Assembly (NCBI RefSeq): GCF_036311905.1
Contig: NZ_JAZDCH010000004.1
Coordinates: 124,001-188,000, forward strand
Source: Brachybacterium sp036311905
Lineage (GTDB): Bacteria > Actinomycetota > Actinomycetes > Actinomycetales > Dermabacteraceae
Reading direction: 5' to 3'
Length of the DNA stretch: 64,000 nucleotides
Shown: piece by piece, positions 33,825-44,287 of the stretch
How the letters are laid out: the number at the start of each line of letters is the position of its first letter
Numbering within the stretch: the stretch's first letter is position 1
Notes under the pieces: model-generated
Told to the model about the DNA's origin: nothing
Seen by the model: the letters and a program-made list of their open reading frames with translations, nothing else
Database searches by the model: none
Made by a program: the position numbers and the translations under genes

Positions 33825-34814
33825 TCAGCGGGCGGCGCGTCGAGCCCGGCAGATCTCCATGACCATGCGCTGCACCGACCAGCGGGGATCACGGCCGGCG
33901 CCCTTCACCTCATGATCCGCGCGCGCCACCGCCTCGAGCGCCCGGGCGAGGGAACGGTCGTTCCAGGCGCGCGCCTCGCGTCCGAGGTTGCGCAGCATCC
34001 AGTCCGGCATGCCCAGGGTGCGGGCGCTCGCGTTCGGGGCGGTGACCTTCGCGAGCGAGCGCATCTTCGAGGCGATCGCGGCGACGATCGGCACGGGATC
34101 GGCCCCGGCGAGCTGAGCCTGCTGGAGGAGCTGCAGCGCCTCCTGCTCGCGCCCGGCGATCGCGGCATCGGCCACGGCGAAGGCGGTGGACTCGACACGA
34201 CCGGCCGTGAGGGCGTGGACGTCCTCGAGGCTCACCACCGGTGCCTGCTGCCCCGGCTCGGGCATGGAGTCGTGGATGAGCTGACGGCTGATGGCAGCGA
34301 GCTCGGAGAGATCGGTGCCGAAGGCGTCCACGAGCGCGCCGAGAGCCTCCGGCTGGATCCGGCGCTCGGCGCGGGCGAACTCCGCGGCGACGAAGGCCTG
34401 CTTGTCCTGCAGGCGCTTCACGGGGCTCGCGTCGACCCGCGGCACCCCCGCCTTCTTCAGCGCGTCCAGCAGCTTCTTCCCGCGGTTGCCGCCGCGGTGG
34501 ATGAGGACCAGGGTGACATCCGGTTCGGGCCGCGGCAGGTAGCCGAGCAGCTCGCCGACCAGGGCGTCCGGGGCGGACTGCAGCTCGGGCACCACCACGA
34601 AGCGCGGCTCCCCGAAGAGCGACGGGCTCGCGACCTGCGCGAGTGCTCCCGCCCCCGCGGACTCGCCCACCAGCTCGTGGACCGCGACCGAGGGATCGGC
34701 CTCCTGGGCGAGGCGCCGCAGCCGCTCGAGGGCGCGCGAGGCGATCAGCGGCTCGGTGCCCTGGAGGAGCACGATCGGGGCGAGGGGGACGCTGTGCCAC
34801 TCGACATCGCTCAC
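33825..34814 (-). CDS. holA: DNA polymerase III delta subunit
   Basis: Clamp-loader subunit that opens the sliding clamp during replication. The 329-residue protein has the HolA layout: an AAA+-like N-terminal part (PIVLLQGTEPLIASRALERL), then a degenerate nucleotide fold with LVLIHRGGNRGKKLLDALKKAG, and a helical collar with DVHALTAGRVESTAFAVADA and a C-terminal ARADHEVKGAGRDPRWSVQRMV. No functional P-loop is expected or seen in this subunit. The GTG at 34814 was chosen because AGGAG lies about six bases upstream. It follows comEC on the same strand with a 34-base gap, the usual comEA-comEC-holA order. Confidence 0.92.
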   Translation of the reverse strand: MSDVEWHSVPLAPIVLLQGTEPLIASRALERLRRLAQEADPSVAVHELVGESAGAGALAQVASPSLFGEPRFVVVPELQSAPDALVGELLGYLPRPEPDVTLVLIHRGGNRGKKLLDALKKAGVPRVDASPVKRLQDKQAFVAAEFARAERRIQPEALGALVDAFGTDLSELAAISRQLIHDSMPEPGQQAPVVSLEDVHALTAGRVESTAFAVADAAIAGREQEALQLLQQAQLAGADPVPIVAAIASKMRSLAKVTAPNASARTLGMPDWMLRNLGREARAWNDRSLARALEAVARADHEVKGAGRDPRWSVQRMVMEICRARRAAR

Positions 34815-34848
34815 GGGAGCTCCTGACTGCTCGGGGACCCGCACGATC

Positions 34849-37215
34849 CTAGCGGGCGGGGCCGACGGAGCGTGGCGCCCCGGGGTCCTCGGCGGGGAGG
34901 ACGACGGTGCCGTGTCGGTCGGTGCGCACAGCCCGGGTGCCCGTGCCGGCGAGCAGGTCCAGGAGGTCGTCCGTGGGATGGCCGAAGGTGTTGTCGGCGC
35001 CGACGGTGATCAGAGCGAGGTCCGCGTCCAGCTGCGCGTACAGACCCGGATCCTGACGCCGCGAGCCGTGATGGGCGACCTTGAGGAGGTCCGTCGGCCC
35101 GGGATCGAGCGCCGCCAGCTCGGCCTGCGCGACGGGCTCCAGGTCGCCGAGACTCACCAGGCGCGTGCCGTCGGGCCAGCGCACGGACAGGGCGAGTGAG
35201 CAGTCGTTCGCGGCATCGCCCTCCCCGGAGCCGTCCTCGCGGGCAGCGGCCGATTGCGCCGCCTCCGCGCTCGGCGGCCACAGCACCTCGAGCGCGAGCC
35301 CGTCCCGCTCCCAGGCGTCCCCCGTGCGGGCGGCCCGCGCGGCGGGACCGGGCAGTACCTGCCCGGCGGCCTCGGGCAGCGGACAGATCCACTGCTCGGC
35401 CGGGAGGCGGGCACCGGAGAGTGCGGCCCGGCCCCCGGTGTGGTCCGCATGCGGATGGGACAGGACGAGCAGGTCGATGCGCTGCACCCCCAGCCGATCC
35501 AGGCATTCGAGCAGCGGCTCGGGCTCCGGTCCGGTGTCGATCAGGACAGTGGCCGCCCGCGCCGGCGGCCCGATTGAGCGCAGCAGCACCGCATCCCCCT
35601 GACCGACGGCGCAGGCGGCGACGATCCACTCCGGGGAGCTCGTCCCGGGCAGCACCACCCGTCCGACGGTCGGTGCCAGCAGGGCGACCAGTACGGCCGC
35701 GCTCGCCCAGCGCACCAGTCGCCGTCGACGGCCGGCGATCGCGAGGGCGAGGCCGAGGATCGCCGCGATCGCGAGGAGCACCCCAGCGGTCCCCTCCGGC
35801 ACGGAGATCCGTGAGCCGGGCAGGGCGTCCGCCGTGCGGGCCACGAGCAGCACCAGGTGAGCGCCGCCCGCGGCGACCGTGAACAGCACGGCGGCGACCA
35901 CGGGCAGCACCGGGCCCAGCACGAGGGCGACGAGGCCGATCACGGTCGAGGGCCCGACGAGGGGCCCAACGATCATGTTCACGGGGATTGCCCAGACGGA
36001 CACCTCGGGGGAGAGCAGGATCAGCAGCGGGGTGCAGGCGAGCTGGGCGACGAGGGGCACGGCGAGGACGAGCGCGGTGGTCTCCCCGATCCGCTCGCCG
36101 CTCATCGCGACCAGCGCGCGGCCGAGCGGGGGCGCGGCGAGAAGGATCGCGGCGGTCGCGAGGGCGGAGAGCAGGAAACCGATCGAGGCGGCGGTGACGG
36201 GGTCGAGCACCGACCACAGCGCGATCGTCAGCGCGAGGGCCGCGACGGGGGAGGCGCGCACCCCAGCGAAGCGGGCGGCGAGGAGCGGCGCGGCCATGGT
36301 CGCGGCGCGCTGCACGCTCGGCTCGTCGCCGACGATCCACACGTAGCCGGCCATCGCCAGGCCTGCCAGGGCGATCCGCGGCCGTCGGCGCACCCCGGCG
36401 AGCAGCAGCGGCCCGAGCACGGCGGCGAGCACCAGGGCGATGTTCGCGCCGGAGACCGCGACCAGGTGCGAGATCCCGGCGCGCTGCATGATCTCCTCGC
36501 TGCGCGCGCTCAGGCCCGCGGTGTCCCCGGTGGTCATGCCGCGGGCGAGCGCGGCCTCGTCCGGGGGCAGGTGGGAGGTCGCCTCCCTCGCCTCGGCGCG
36601 CAGCCGGTGCCGCAGTTCCTGGGCGTGGCCCACCGGCCCGCCCCGGCCGAGCACCGTCACCTCGTGCGCGCGCAGGACCAGCAGGCCTCCCGAGGCGGAG
36701 AGGGTGCCGCGCACGAGGAGGTGGTCGCTGTCCCGGGCCTGGCCGAGGTCTTCGGCGGCCGCTCCGTCGGCGCGCAGCAGCAGGGGGACGGAGGCGGGCA
36801 GGCGGCTCTCCTCACGGCCGATGCGGACGGTGCCGCGGACGGTGCGCGCCATCGTCTGCAGGCCGCCGCGACTCCACGCGGGTCCGCTCGTCGGCGCTGC
36901 CGGGTCTCCACCGGCGACGAGCGTGAGCTCGACGATCCGTCCCGACGCGGCGGCGTCCTCGAGCGCGGTGTCGGTGCCGCTGTGCCGGAGCAGGGCGGGG
37001 AACAGCAGCGCCCCGGCGAGGACCACCACGGCCACATGCGCGAACAGACCTTGTGCGGTGCTGGTGCCGCCGGTCAGCAGGATCGCGGTGAGGACGAGGG
37101 CGATGAGGACGGCGCCCGCGGCGATCGCGGCGGCGGCCCCCGCGGTGACGCCGAGGACGGCGAGAGCCCAGACGGCGGTGGCGCCGGGGAGCAGGAGCAG
37201 GTCGGAGCGGCGCAT
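34849..37215 (-). CDS. comEC: ComEC/Rec2 family DNA-uptake channel
   Basis: Polytopic membrane protein (788 aa) predicted to form the channel for single-stranded DNA in natural transformation. Order of parts: N-terminal membrane hairpin, a soluble OB-like region (about 60-200), the competence domain with RAGISHLVAVSGANIAL and many membrane helices (about 230-510), and a C-terminal metallo-beta-lactamase-like domain with SHPHADHTGG and HHGSRRQDPGL. All domains are present, so the gene looks functional. It is immediately downstream of comEA (7-base gap). Natural competence itself is not shown; these genes are common in actinobacteria of unknown competence. Confidence 0.93.
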   Translation of the reverse strand: MRRSDLLLLPGATAVWALAVLGVTAGAAAAIAAGAVLIALVLTAILLTGGTSTAQGLFAHVAVVVLAGALLFPALLRHSGTDTALEDAAASGRIVELTLVAGGDPAAPTSGPAWSRGGLQTMARTVRGTVRIGREESRLPASVPLLLRADGAAAEDLGQARDSDHLLVRGTLSASGGLLVLRAHEVTVLGRGGPVGHAQELRHRLRAEAREATSHLPPDEAALARGMTTGDTAGLSARSEEIMQRAGISHLVAVSGANIALVLAAVLGPLLLAGVRRRPRIALAGLAMAGYVWIVGDEPSVQRAATMAAPLLAARFAGVRASPVAALALTIALWSVLDPVTAASIGFLLSALATAAILLAAPPLGRALVAMSGERIGETTALVLAVPLVAQLACTPLLILLSPEVSVWAIPVNMIVGPLVGPSTVIGLVALVLGPVLPVVAAVLFTVAAGGAHLVLLVARTADALPGSRISVPEGTAGVLLAIAAILGLALAIAGRRRRLVRWASAAVLVALLAPTVGRVVLPGTSSPEWIVAACAVGQGDAVLLRSIGPPARAATVLIDTGPEPEPLLECLDRLGVQRIDLLVLSHPHADHTGGRAALSGARLPAEQWICPLPEAAGQVLPGPAARAARTGDAWERDGLALEVLWPPSAEAAQSAAAREDGSGEGDAANDCSLALSVRWPDGTRLVSLGDLEPVAQAELAALDPGPTDLLKVAHHGSRRQDPGLYAQLDADLALITVGADNTFGHPTDDLLDLLAGTGTRAVRTDRHGTVVLPAEDPGAPRSVGPAR

Positions 37216-37222
37216 CGGGAGC

Positions 37223-38116
37223 TCACACGGTGGCGAGGGGACGGATCTTCTCGAGGGTTGCTGGGCCGATCCCCGAGACCTCGAGCAGGTCGTCGACGGA
37301 GGTGAAGGGGCCGTTCGCCTCGCGATGGTCGACGATCCGCTGCGCGATCGCGGGGCCCACCCCGGGCAGCTCGACGAGCTGCTGCACCGTCGCGGTGTTG
37401 AGGTCGATCGGAGACGCTGCGGAGGCGGGGGCGCCGTCTCCGGCGCCGGGCTCCCCGGAGGACCCCGCCGGGGCCGCGGCCACGGGCGGCGGCTCCTCCC
37501 CGGGCCGGGGTACGTGCACCTGCTCGCCGTCGGTCAGGGGCCGGGCGAGATTGATCGCCGAGAGGTCCGCCTCCTCGGTGGTCCCCCCGGCCGCGCGCAG
37601 CGCATCGTCGACGCGGGACCCCGCGGGCAGGCGCACGAGACCCGGCGCCGTGACCGCGCCGGAGACGTGCACGACCACCTCGTCGGTGCTCTCCGCTTCG
37701 GCCCCGGCCGAGTCCTCCGGGGCGGTGGAAGGCCCCTCCGAGGGAGTCGGGGCCGTTGCGCCACTTCCCGCGCTGTTCCCGGCGCCGCTCCCCGTTTCAC
37801 TGGCGCCCGTGGGCAACTCTTCTCCCGTCGCGGCGGTCTCATCGAGGGGGACGGCGGTGCCCGCGCTCGAGAGATGGATGACGCCGCCCGCGATGAGCAC
37901 GAGCACCGCGAGGCCGACGAGCGCCGCGGGCGTCGGCGCGGGGAGGCGGCGCAGGCGGGAAGGGCGCTGCGGGGCGTGGTCGAGGCGACGGACCAGCGGC
38001 TCGTCCGCGTCAAGCGGCTCCGGTTCGTCGCGCGGGACGGTTCCGGGCCCCGCCGATGCCCGCCGGTGTCGCGCGGCCCGCCGGGACCCGCGCCCTGCTT
38101 CTCGTGATGCTCCCAT
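37223..38116 (-). CDS. comEA: ComEA-like helix-hairpin-helix DNA receptor
   Basis: Membrane-anchored DNA-binding protein of 297 aa. A basic cytoplasmic N-terminus is followed by one membrane helix (about 65-90), a long Ser/Thr/Gly/Glu-rich linker, an SLBB-like domain (VVVHVSGAVTAPGLVRLPAGSRV), and two C-terminal helix-hairpin-helix motifs (IDLNTATVQQLVELPGVGPAIA, then FTSVDDLLEVSGIGPATLEKI). It delivers DNA to ComEC. The ATG at 38116 was chosen because TACGGT ends six bases before it; the upstream frame is Arg/Pro-rich shadow sequence. Confidence 0.9.
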   Translation of the reverse strand: MGASREAGRGSRRAARHRRASAGPGTVPRDEPEPLDADEPLVRRLDHAPQRPSRLRRLPAPTPAALVGLAVLVLIAGGVIHLSSAGTAVPLDETAATGEELPTGASETGSGAGNSAGSGATAPTPSEGPSTAPEDSAGAEAESTDEVVVHVSGAVTAPGLVRLPAGSRVDDALRAAGGTTEEADLSAINLARPLTDGEQVHVPRPGEEPPPVAAAPAGSSGEPGAGDGAPASAASPIDLNTATVQQLVELPGVGPAIAQRIVDHREANGPFTSVDDLLEVSGIGPATLEKIRPLATV

Positions 38117-38122
38117 GGCGCG

Positions 38123-38128
38123 ACCGTA
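38123..38128 (-). promoter_or_regulatory. -10 box TACGGT for comEA
   Basis: Ends six bases before the ATG at 38116 on the minus strand; predicts a leaderless comEA-comEC transcript. Confidence 0.45.
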
Positions 38129-38321
38129 GATCGGGGCGCCGCAGAGCGCGTCCGGAGCGGGACGGTTGGGGACGGACCGCCCCTGGGGAGGAACGGTCCG
38201 GGCCGCCGGTGGCGTCCGGGACGCCGGCGGGGGAGTGGACCGCCGCCGTCCCGCGGCCCCGGGGACGCGGGCTGGCCCGGTCCGGCCCATCGGATCATCG
38301 CGCGCAGCGGGCCTGGACGCA

Positions 38322-38357
38322 GAAGAGCCCCGCATGCCGGGGCATGCGGGGCTCTTC
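38322..38357 (-). terminator. rpsT terminator hairpin
   Basis: A perfect 17-pair stem (38322-38338 with 38341-38357) with a minimal central loop lies 20 bases after the rpsT stop. Confidence 0.8.
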
Positions 38358-38377
38358 CGAGGCGTGGTGCCGGGCGA

Positions 38378-38644
38378 TCAGGCCTGGACGGAGGCCACCA
38401 GCTTGGCGAGACCGGACTTGCGGTTCGCGGCCTGGTTCTGGTGGATGACGCCCTTGGAGACGGCCTTGTCGAGCTTGCGCGAGGCGAGCTTCAGCGCCTC
38501 GCCGGCGGCGTCGGCGTCGCCCGCGGTGACGGCAGCGCGCACCTTGCGCACGTAGGTCTTGAGCTCGGACTTGTACGCACGGTTGCGCAGGCGCGCCTTC
38601 TCGTTCGTCTTGTTCCGCTTGATCTGGGACTTGATGTTTGCCAC
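38378..38644 (-). CDS. rpsT: 30S ribosomal protein S20
   Basis: Primary 16S rRNA-binding ribosomal protein, 88 aa. The sequence shows the family pattern: ANIKSQIKRNKTNEKARLRN at the N-terminus, a basic helical bundle, and AVSKGVIHQNQAANRKSGLAKLV at the C-terminus. The GTG at 38644 was chosen because it gives the conserved N-terminus and has an AGAAGAG ribosome-binding site. It is monocistronic: a strong hairpin follows and a promoter-like pair lies about 200 bases upstream, leaving a long 5' leader in which autoregulation could operate. Confidence 0.97.
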   Translation of the reverse strand: MANIKSQIKRNKTNEKARLRNRAYKSELKTYVRKVRAAVTAGDADAAGEALKLASRKLDKAVSKGVIHQNQAANRKSGLAKLVASVQA

Positions 38645-38850
38645 GAAGACTCTTCTCTTGTGATGCTCTGGTGGATCTCCCGCGGCGGCCGAGGACCGGC
38701 ATCGACGGGGACGGCGGTGGGGATTCGCCTGGAGACGTCGGTACCGGGACGCTGCCACGAGTACTCATCCGGGTCGCAGATCCCTCGACCCTGACACGGC
38801 GGGTCGACGGCTTGCGCACACCGAACGGTATGTCACACATACGGAGAAGG

Positions 38851-38879
38851 ACTCTAGCAGAGCGGAACCTCGCCACGAA
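38851..38879 (-). promoter_or_regulatory. candidate rpsT promoter
   Basis: On the minus strand, TTCGTG (38874-38879) and TAGAGT (38851-38856, preceded by TGC) are 17 bases apart. This predicts a ~200-base rpsT leader. The rest of the 281-base gap shows no gene. Confidence 0.4.
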
Positions 38880-38925
38880 CCCTATGTGCGGCGTGTCTCT
38901 CAGATGATCGGCCTGGTCATCGGCC

Positions 38926-39615
38926 TCACCAGCCGTGCACCTGGCGCACCGCCGCGGCGACGCGGTCGTAGCGGTCGCGGTCCAGCCGGGCCCCCTCGCG
39001 GCGCACCGTCCCGGGGGCGATCCGCAGCAGCCGGTCGGCGCGCACCTCGGAGGGGCGCCCCTGCGCGTCCCAGTCCCCGGAGCCGATGTCCACCCACGTC
39101 GCACCGTGCTCGTCGGTGGAGACCCCGCCGGTGGCGGCGCGGTCGCGGGAGGTGAGCATCAGGGCGATCAGCACGTCACCGCTGCCGTCCGGTCCGCCGA
39201 CGGCGGCGTCCTCGCGGCCCAGGACCAGCACCGGGCGGTCCTTCCCGCGGATGATGTCCTCCTCGAACGGCACCCAGGCCCAGGCGATCTCGCCCGGATC
39301 GGCGTGATCGTCCTCCCGGGGTGTGTACTCGAGCGCGAGCGGGTCGGAGCCGGTGCGGTCGTGCAGCGCGCCGGCGCTCTCGGCGTCGCCCGAGGATCGC
39401 TGTCCCACGGACTCCGGTCCGGGACGGTTCGGGGTGTCGGTCCGGCGGGCCGGGGAGTCCGACGCGACCGGGCGGCGCGCCTCCTGCGGAGCGTCGCGCC
39501 GGCCCTCGCGGACGGACTCGAGGGCCTCCCGGCCGAGCCGCGTGACCCCGCGACGGACCTGCGGATCGCGGGCGAGGGTGCGGGCGAGGGAACCGAGCCG
39601 GGACAGCAGCGACAT
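38926..39615 (-). CDS. PemK/MazF-like protein with long N-terminal extension
   Basis: The C-terminal ~125 residues resemble PemK/MazF-type growth-inhibitor folds: PGEIAWAWVPFEEDIIRGKDR (family pattern PGDIVWVxFxP...KxRP), then VLVLGRED, LIALMLTSRDR and SEVRADRLLRI. The first ~100 residues are a basic helix-like start (LSRLGSLARTLARDPQVRR) and a disordered Ser/Arg/Pro/Asp-rich linker, not typical of free toxins. No small antitoxin gene is next to it; neighbours are rpsT and an ATP-grasp gene. Such solitary PemK-like proteins are common in actinobacteria and may not be toxins at all. Confidence 0.7.
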   Translation of the reverse strand: MSLLSRLGSLARTLARDPQVRRGVTRLGREALESVREGRRDAPQEARRPVASDSPARRTDTPNRPGPESVGQRSSGDAESAGALHDRTGSDPLALEYTPREDDHADPGEIAWAWVPFEEDIIRGKDRPVLVLGREDAAVGGPDGSGDVLIALMLTSRDRAATGGVSTDEHGATWVDIGSGDWDAQGRPSEVRADRLLRIAPGTVRREGARLDRDRYDRVAAAVRQVHGW

Positions 39616-39664
39616 GGGTCGTCTCTTCCTGGGCGCTCTCGCCCGAGCCGAGGTGGGGACGGTG

Positions 39665-39670
39665 TTAGAT
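39665..39670 (+). promoter_or_regulatory. -10 box TTAGAT for the ATP-grasp gene
   Basis: Ends seven bases before the ATG at 39678. An alternative start ATG at 39669 would overlap this box and could use GAGGTGGGG at 39650. Confidence 0.4.
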
Positions 39671-39677
39671 GGTACGC

Positions 39678-41346
<1,669 letters not shown>

Positions 41347-41360
<14 letters not shown>

Positions 41361-42264
41361 GATCGCCGACTCGATGTTCTGGATCGGCCGCTACGTCGAG
41401 CGCGCCGACCAGACCGCCCGCATCCTCGACGTGGGGCTGCAGTCCCTCACCGAGGACCCGGACCTCGGGGTCTCCGAGTCCTGCCGCGCGCTGTACGAGA
41501 TCTTCGGGATGCACCGGCCGGCCGAGGAGCAGCTCACCGTACAGGGGGTGCTCGAGGACCTGGTCACCGATCGCGCGAACCCCTCCTCGGTCGCCGGGGC
41601 GCTGCAGGCGGCGCGGGAGAACGCGCGCGGCGCCCGCGAGGTGCTGTCCACCGAGGTGTGGGAGTCGCTCAACGCCACCACCCTCGGCTTGCCCCGTCAG
41701 CTGTGGCCCTCGCGGATGCACGGCGCCTTCCAGTACGCCACGGACCGCTGCGCCGTGGTGACGGGCCTGATCGACTCCTCGATGACCCGTGACGAGGCGT
41801 GGCTGTTCCTGCGCATCGGCCAGCTGCTCGAGCGGGTGGACATGCTCGCCCGAGTCCTGCAGGGGCACGACCTCGAGAACACCACCGACGCCTCGACCGT
41901 GCTGCTGCTGCGCACCTGCAGCGCCCACGAGGCGTACATCCGCTCCTACCGCGGGCGGGTGCGGGCCTCGCGCGCGATCGAGTTCCTGCTGCTGGACTCG
42001 ATCTTCCCGCGCTCGGCCGCGTACTGCCTGATGGAGGTCGACGAGGCGCTCGACACCCTCGCCAAGCTCCACGGCTCGACCTTCGACCGTATGGGCACCG
42101 AGGAGCCGGGACGGCGGATCGTGGGCCGCGCCGCGGCGAGCCTCCGCTTCCGCTCCCTCGAGGACCTGGTCGCGGACTTCGAGGAGGAGATGGAGCAGCT
42201 GCAGATGGTCACGGGCGCCGTCACCCGCGCCCTCGGCGCGACCTACTTCCATCCCGCGAGCTGA
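41347..42264 (+). CDS. alpha-E domain protein (DUF403)
   Basis: All-helical protein of 305 aa of the alpha-E (DUF403) family. It begins MLSRIADSMFWIGRYVERADQTAR, which is the family signature, and continues with EVWESLNATT, MTRDEAWLFLRIGQLLERVDMLARVL and FLLLDSIFPRSAAYCLMEVDEAL. It nearly always sits beside a circularly permuted ATP-grasp gene, as here, and is predicted to act with it in peptide or amide synthesis. Its start lies 14 bases inside the ATP-grasp gene, so the two are translationally coupled. The transglutaminase-like gene that often completes this operon is absent; lepA follows after a 142-base gap. Confidence 0.9.
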
Positions 42265-42406
42265 GCGAGGGGCACCCCGGACCCGACGAGCCCGTGTGAC
42301 GTCGGCCCGTCGGCGCCGGGAGCGAGGCGGCGGCGGGAGCCGACCGTGAGACGATGGACCGATGCCCGGCGCACGCGCGCGCCCGGATCCCCGTACGAGA
42401 GGACGA

Positions 42407-44287
42407 ATGCCGGTGACCCCGAGGATCGCTGCCGATGAGGCCCGGGACATCGTGCCCGCGTCGACGCCCCAGGAGCGGCTCCGCAACTTCTGCATCATCG
42501 CCCACATCGACCATGGCAAGTCGACCCTGGCCGACCGGATGCTGCAGATTACGGGGATCGTCGACGAGCGCGCGATGCGCGCCCAGTACCTCGACCGCAT
42601 GGACATCGAGCGCGAGCGCGGCATCACCGTGAAGAGCCAGGCCGTGCGCATGCCGTGGCAGGTCGACGGCGTGAACTACGCCCTGAACATGATCGACACC
42701 CCCGGCCACGTCGACTTCACCTACGAGGTCTCCCGCTCGCTGGCCGCCTGCGAGGGCGCGATCCTGCTCGTCGACGCCGCCCAGGGCATCGAGGCGCAGA
42801 CCCTCGCGAATCTGTATCTCGCGATGGAGAACGACCTCACCATCATCCCCGTCCTCAACAAGATCGACCTGCCCGGCGCGGACCCGGAGAAGTACGCCGC
42901 GGAGATCGGCCAGCTGGTGGGGGTCGAGCCGGAGGACGTGCTGCGGGTCTCCGGCAAGACCGGCCAGGGCGTGCCCGAGCTGCTCGACCACGTGGTGCGG
43001 ACCCTCCCCGCCCCCGAGGGACAGGTCGAGGCGCCCTGCCGCGCGATGATCTTCGACTCCGTGTACGACACCTACCGCGGCGTGGTCACCTACGTCCGCG
43101 TGGTCGACGGCTACCTGCGCGCCCGCGACCGGATCGACATGATGTCCACCGGTGCCCACCACGAGCTGCTCGAGATCGGCGTGAGCTCCCCGGAGCCGCA
43201 TCCCACCACGGGCATCGGCCCCGGCGAGGTGGGCTACCTGATCACCGGTGTGAAGGACGTGCGTCAGTCCAAGGTGGGCGACACCATCACCACCTCGGTG
43301 CGCGGGGCGACCGAGGCGCTGGCCGGCTACTCGGACCCCAAGCCCATGGTCTACTCCGGGCTCTTCCCGATCGACGGCTCGGACTACCCGGCGCTGCGCG
43401 ACGCCCTTGACAAGCTCAAGCTCAACGACGCGGCCCTGAACTACGAGCCGGAGACCTCGACCGCTCTCGGCTTCGGGTTCCGCGTCGGCTTCCTGGGCCT
43501 GCTGCACCTCGAGATCATCCGCGAGCGCCTCGAGCGCGAGTTCGACCTCGACCTCATCTCCACCGCGCCCTCCGTCGTCTACCACGTGCGGATGGAGGAC
43601 GGCACCGAGGTCGAGGTGCTGAACCCCTCCGACTTCCCCACGGGCAAGGTCGCGGAGATCAGCGAGCCGATCACCAAGGCGACCATCCTGGTGCCGAGCG
43701 AGTTCATCGGCGCCGTGATGGAGCTGTGCCAGTCCAAGCGCGGCCAGCTCGGCGGCATGGACTACCTCAGCGAGGACCGCGTCGAGCTGCGCTACACCCT
43801 GCCGCTCGCGGAGATCGTCTTCGACTTCTTCGACCAGCTGAAGTCGAAGACGCGCGGCTACGCCTCCCTCGACTACGACGTCTCCGGCTCCCAGACCGCC
43901 GACCTGGTCAAGGTCGACATGCTGCTGCAGGGTGAGCCGGTCGATGCCTTCAGCGCGATCGTCCATCGCGACAAGGCGTACAACTACGGCGTCGAGATGG
44001 CCGGGAAGCTCAAGAACCTCATCCCGCGCCAGCAGTTCGAGGTCCCGATCCAGGCCGCGATCGGCGCGCGCATCATCGCCCGCGAGAACATCCGCGCCAT
44101 GCGCAAGGACGTGCTCTCGAAGTGCTACGGCGGCGACATCTCCCGCAAGCGCAAGCTCCTGGAGAAGCAGAAGGAGGGCAAGAAGCGCATGAAGAACATC
44201 GGCTCCGTCGAGGTGCCGCAGGAGGCCTTCATCGCCGCGCTCTCCTCCGACGCCGCCGAGGCCGGCAAGGACGGCAAGAAGAAGTGA
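42407..44287 (+). CDS. lepA: elongation factor 4 (LepA)
   Basis: Ribosome-bound translational GTPase, 626 aa, acting in elongation quality control or initiation. GTPase motifs are clear: IAHIDHGKSTLADRML (G1), RERGITVKSQ (G2), IDTPGHVDF (G3), NKIDLPGA (G4) and SGKTGQG (G5). LepA-specific C-terminal sequence (AIGARIIARENIRAMRKDVLSKCYGGDISRKRKLLEKQKEGKKRMK) is partly quoted here by its ends: it runs from about residue 555 to 600 and carries the YGGD motif. The ATG at 42407 has GAGAGG six bases upstream. The in-frame ATG at 42362, six bases after GACGAT, is an alternative leaderless start. It overlaps the MOSC gene by four bases. Confidence 0.96.
   Translation: MPVTPRIAADEARDIVPASTPQERLRNFCIIAHIDHGKSTLADRMLQITGIVDERAMRAQYLDRMDIERERGITVKSQAVRMPWQVDGVNYALNMIDTPGHVDFTYEVSRSLAACEGAILLVDAAQGIEAQTLANLYLAMENDLTIIPVLNKIDLPGADPEKYAAEIGQLVGVEPEDVLRVSGKTGQGVPELLDHVVRTLPAPEGQVEAPCRAMIFDSVYDTYRGVVTYVRVVDGYLRARDRIDMMSTGAHHELLEIGVSSPEPHPTTGIGPGEVGYLITGVKDVRQSKVGDTITTSVRGATEALAGYSDPKPMVYSGLFPIDGSDYPALRDALDKLKLNDAALNYEPETSTALGFGFRVGFLGLLHLEIIRERLEREFDLDLISTAPSVVYHVRMEDGTEVEVLNPSDFPTGKVAEISEPITKATILVPSEFIGAVMELCQSKRGQLGGMDYLSEDRVELRYTLPLAEIVFDFFDQLKSKTRGYASLDYDVSGSQTADLVKVDMLLQGEPVDAFSAIVHRDKAYNYGVEMAGKLKNLIPRQQFEVPIQAAIGARIIARENIRAMRKDVLSKCYGGDISRKRKLLEKQKEGKKRMKNIGSVEVPQEAFIAALSSDAAEAGKDGKKK

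Noticed and set aside
42362..42406. Upstream lepA start at 42362, six bases after GACGAT
   Set aside because: The added residues are Arg/Pro-rich and unlike LepA N-termini; ATG 42407 has a good ribosome-binding site. Kept only as an alternative.
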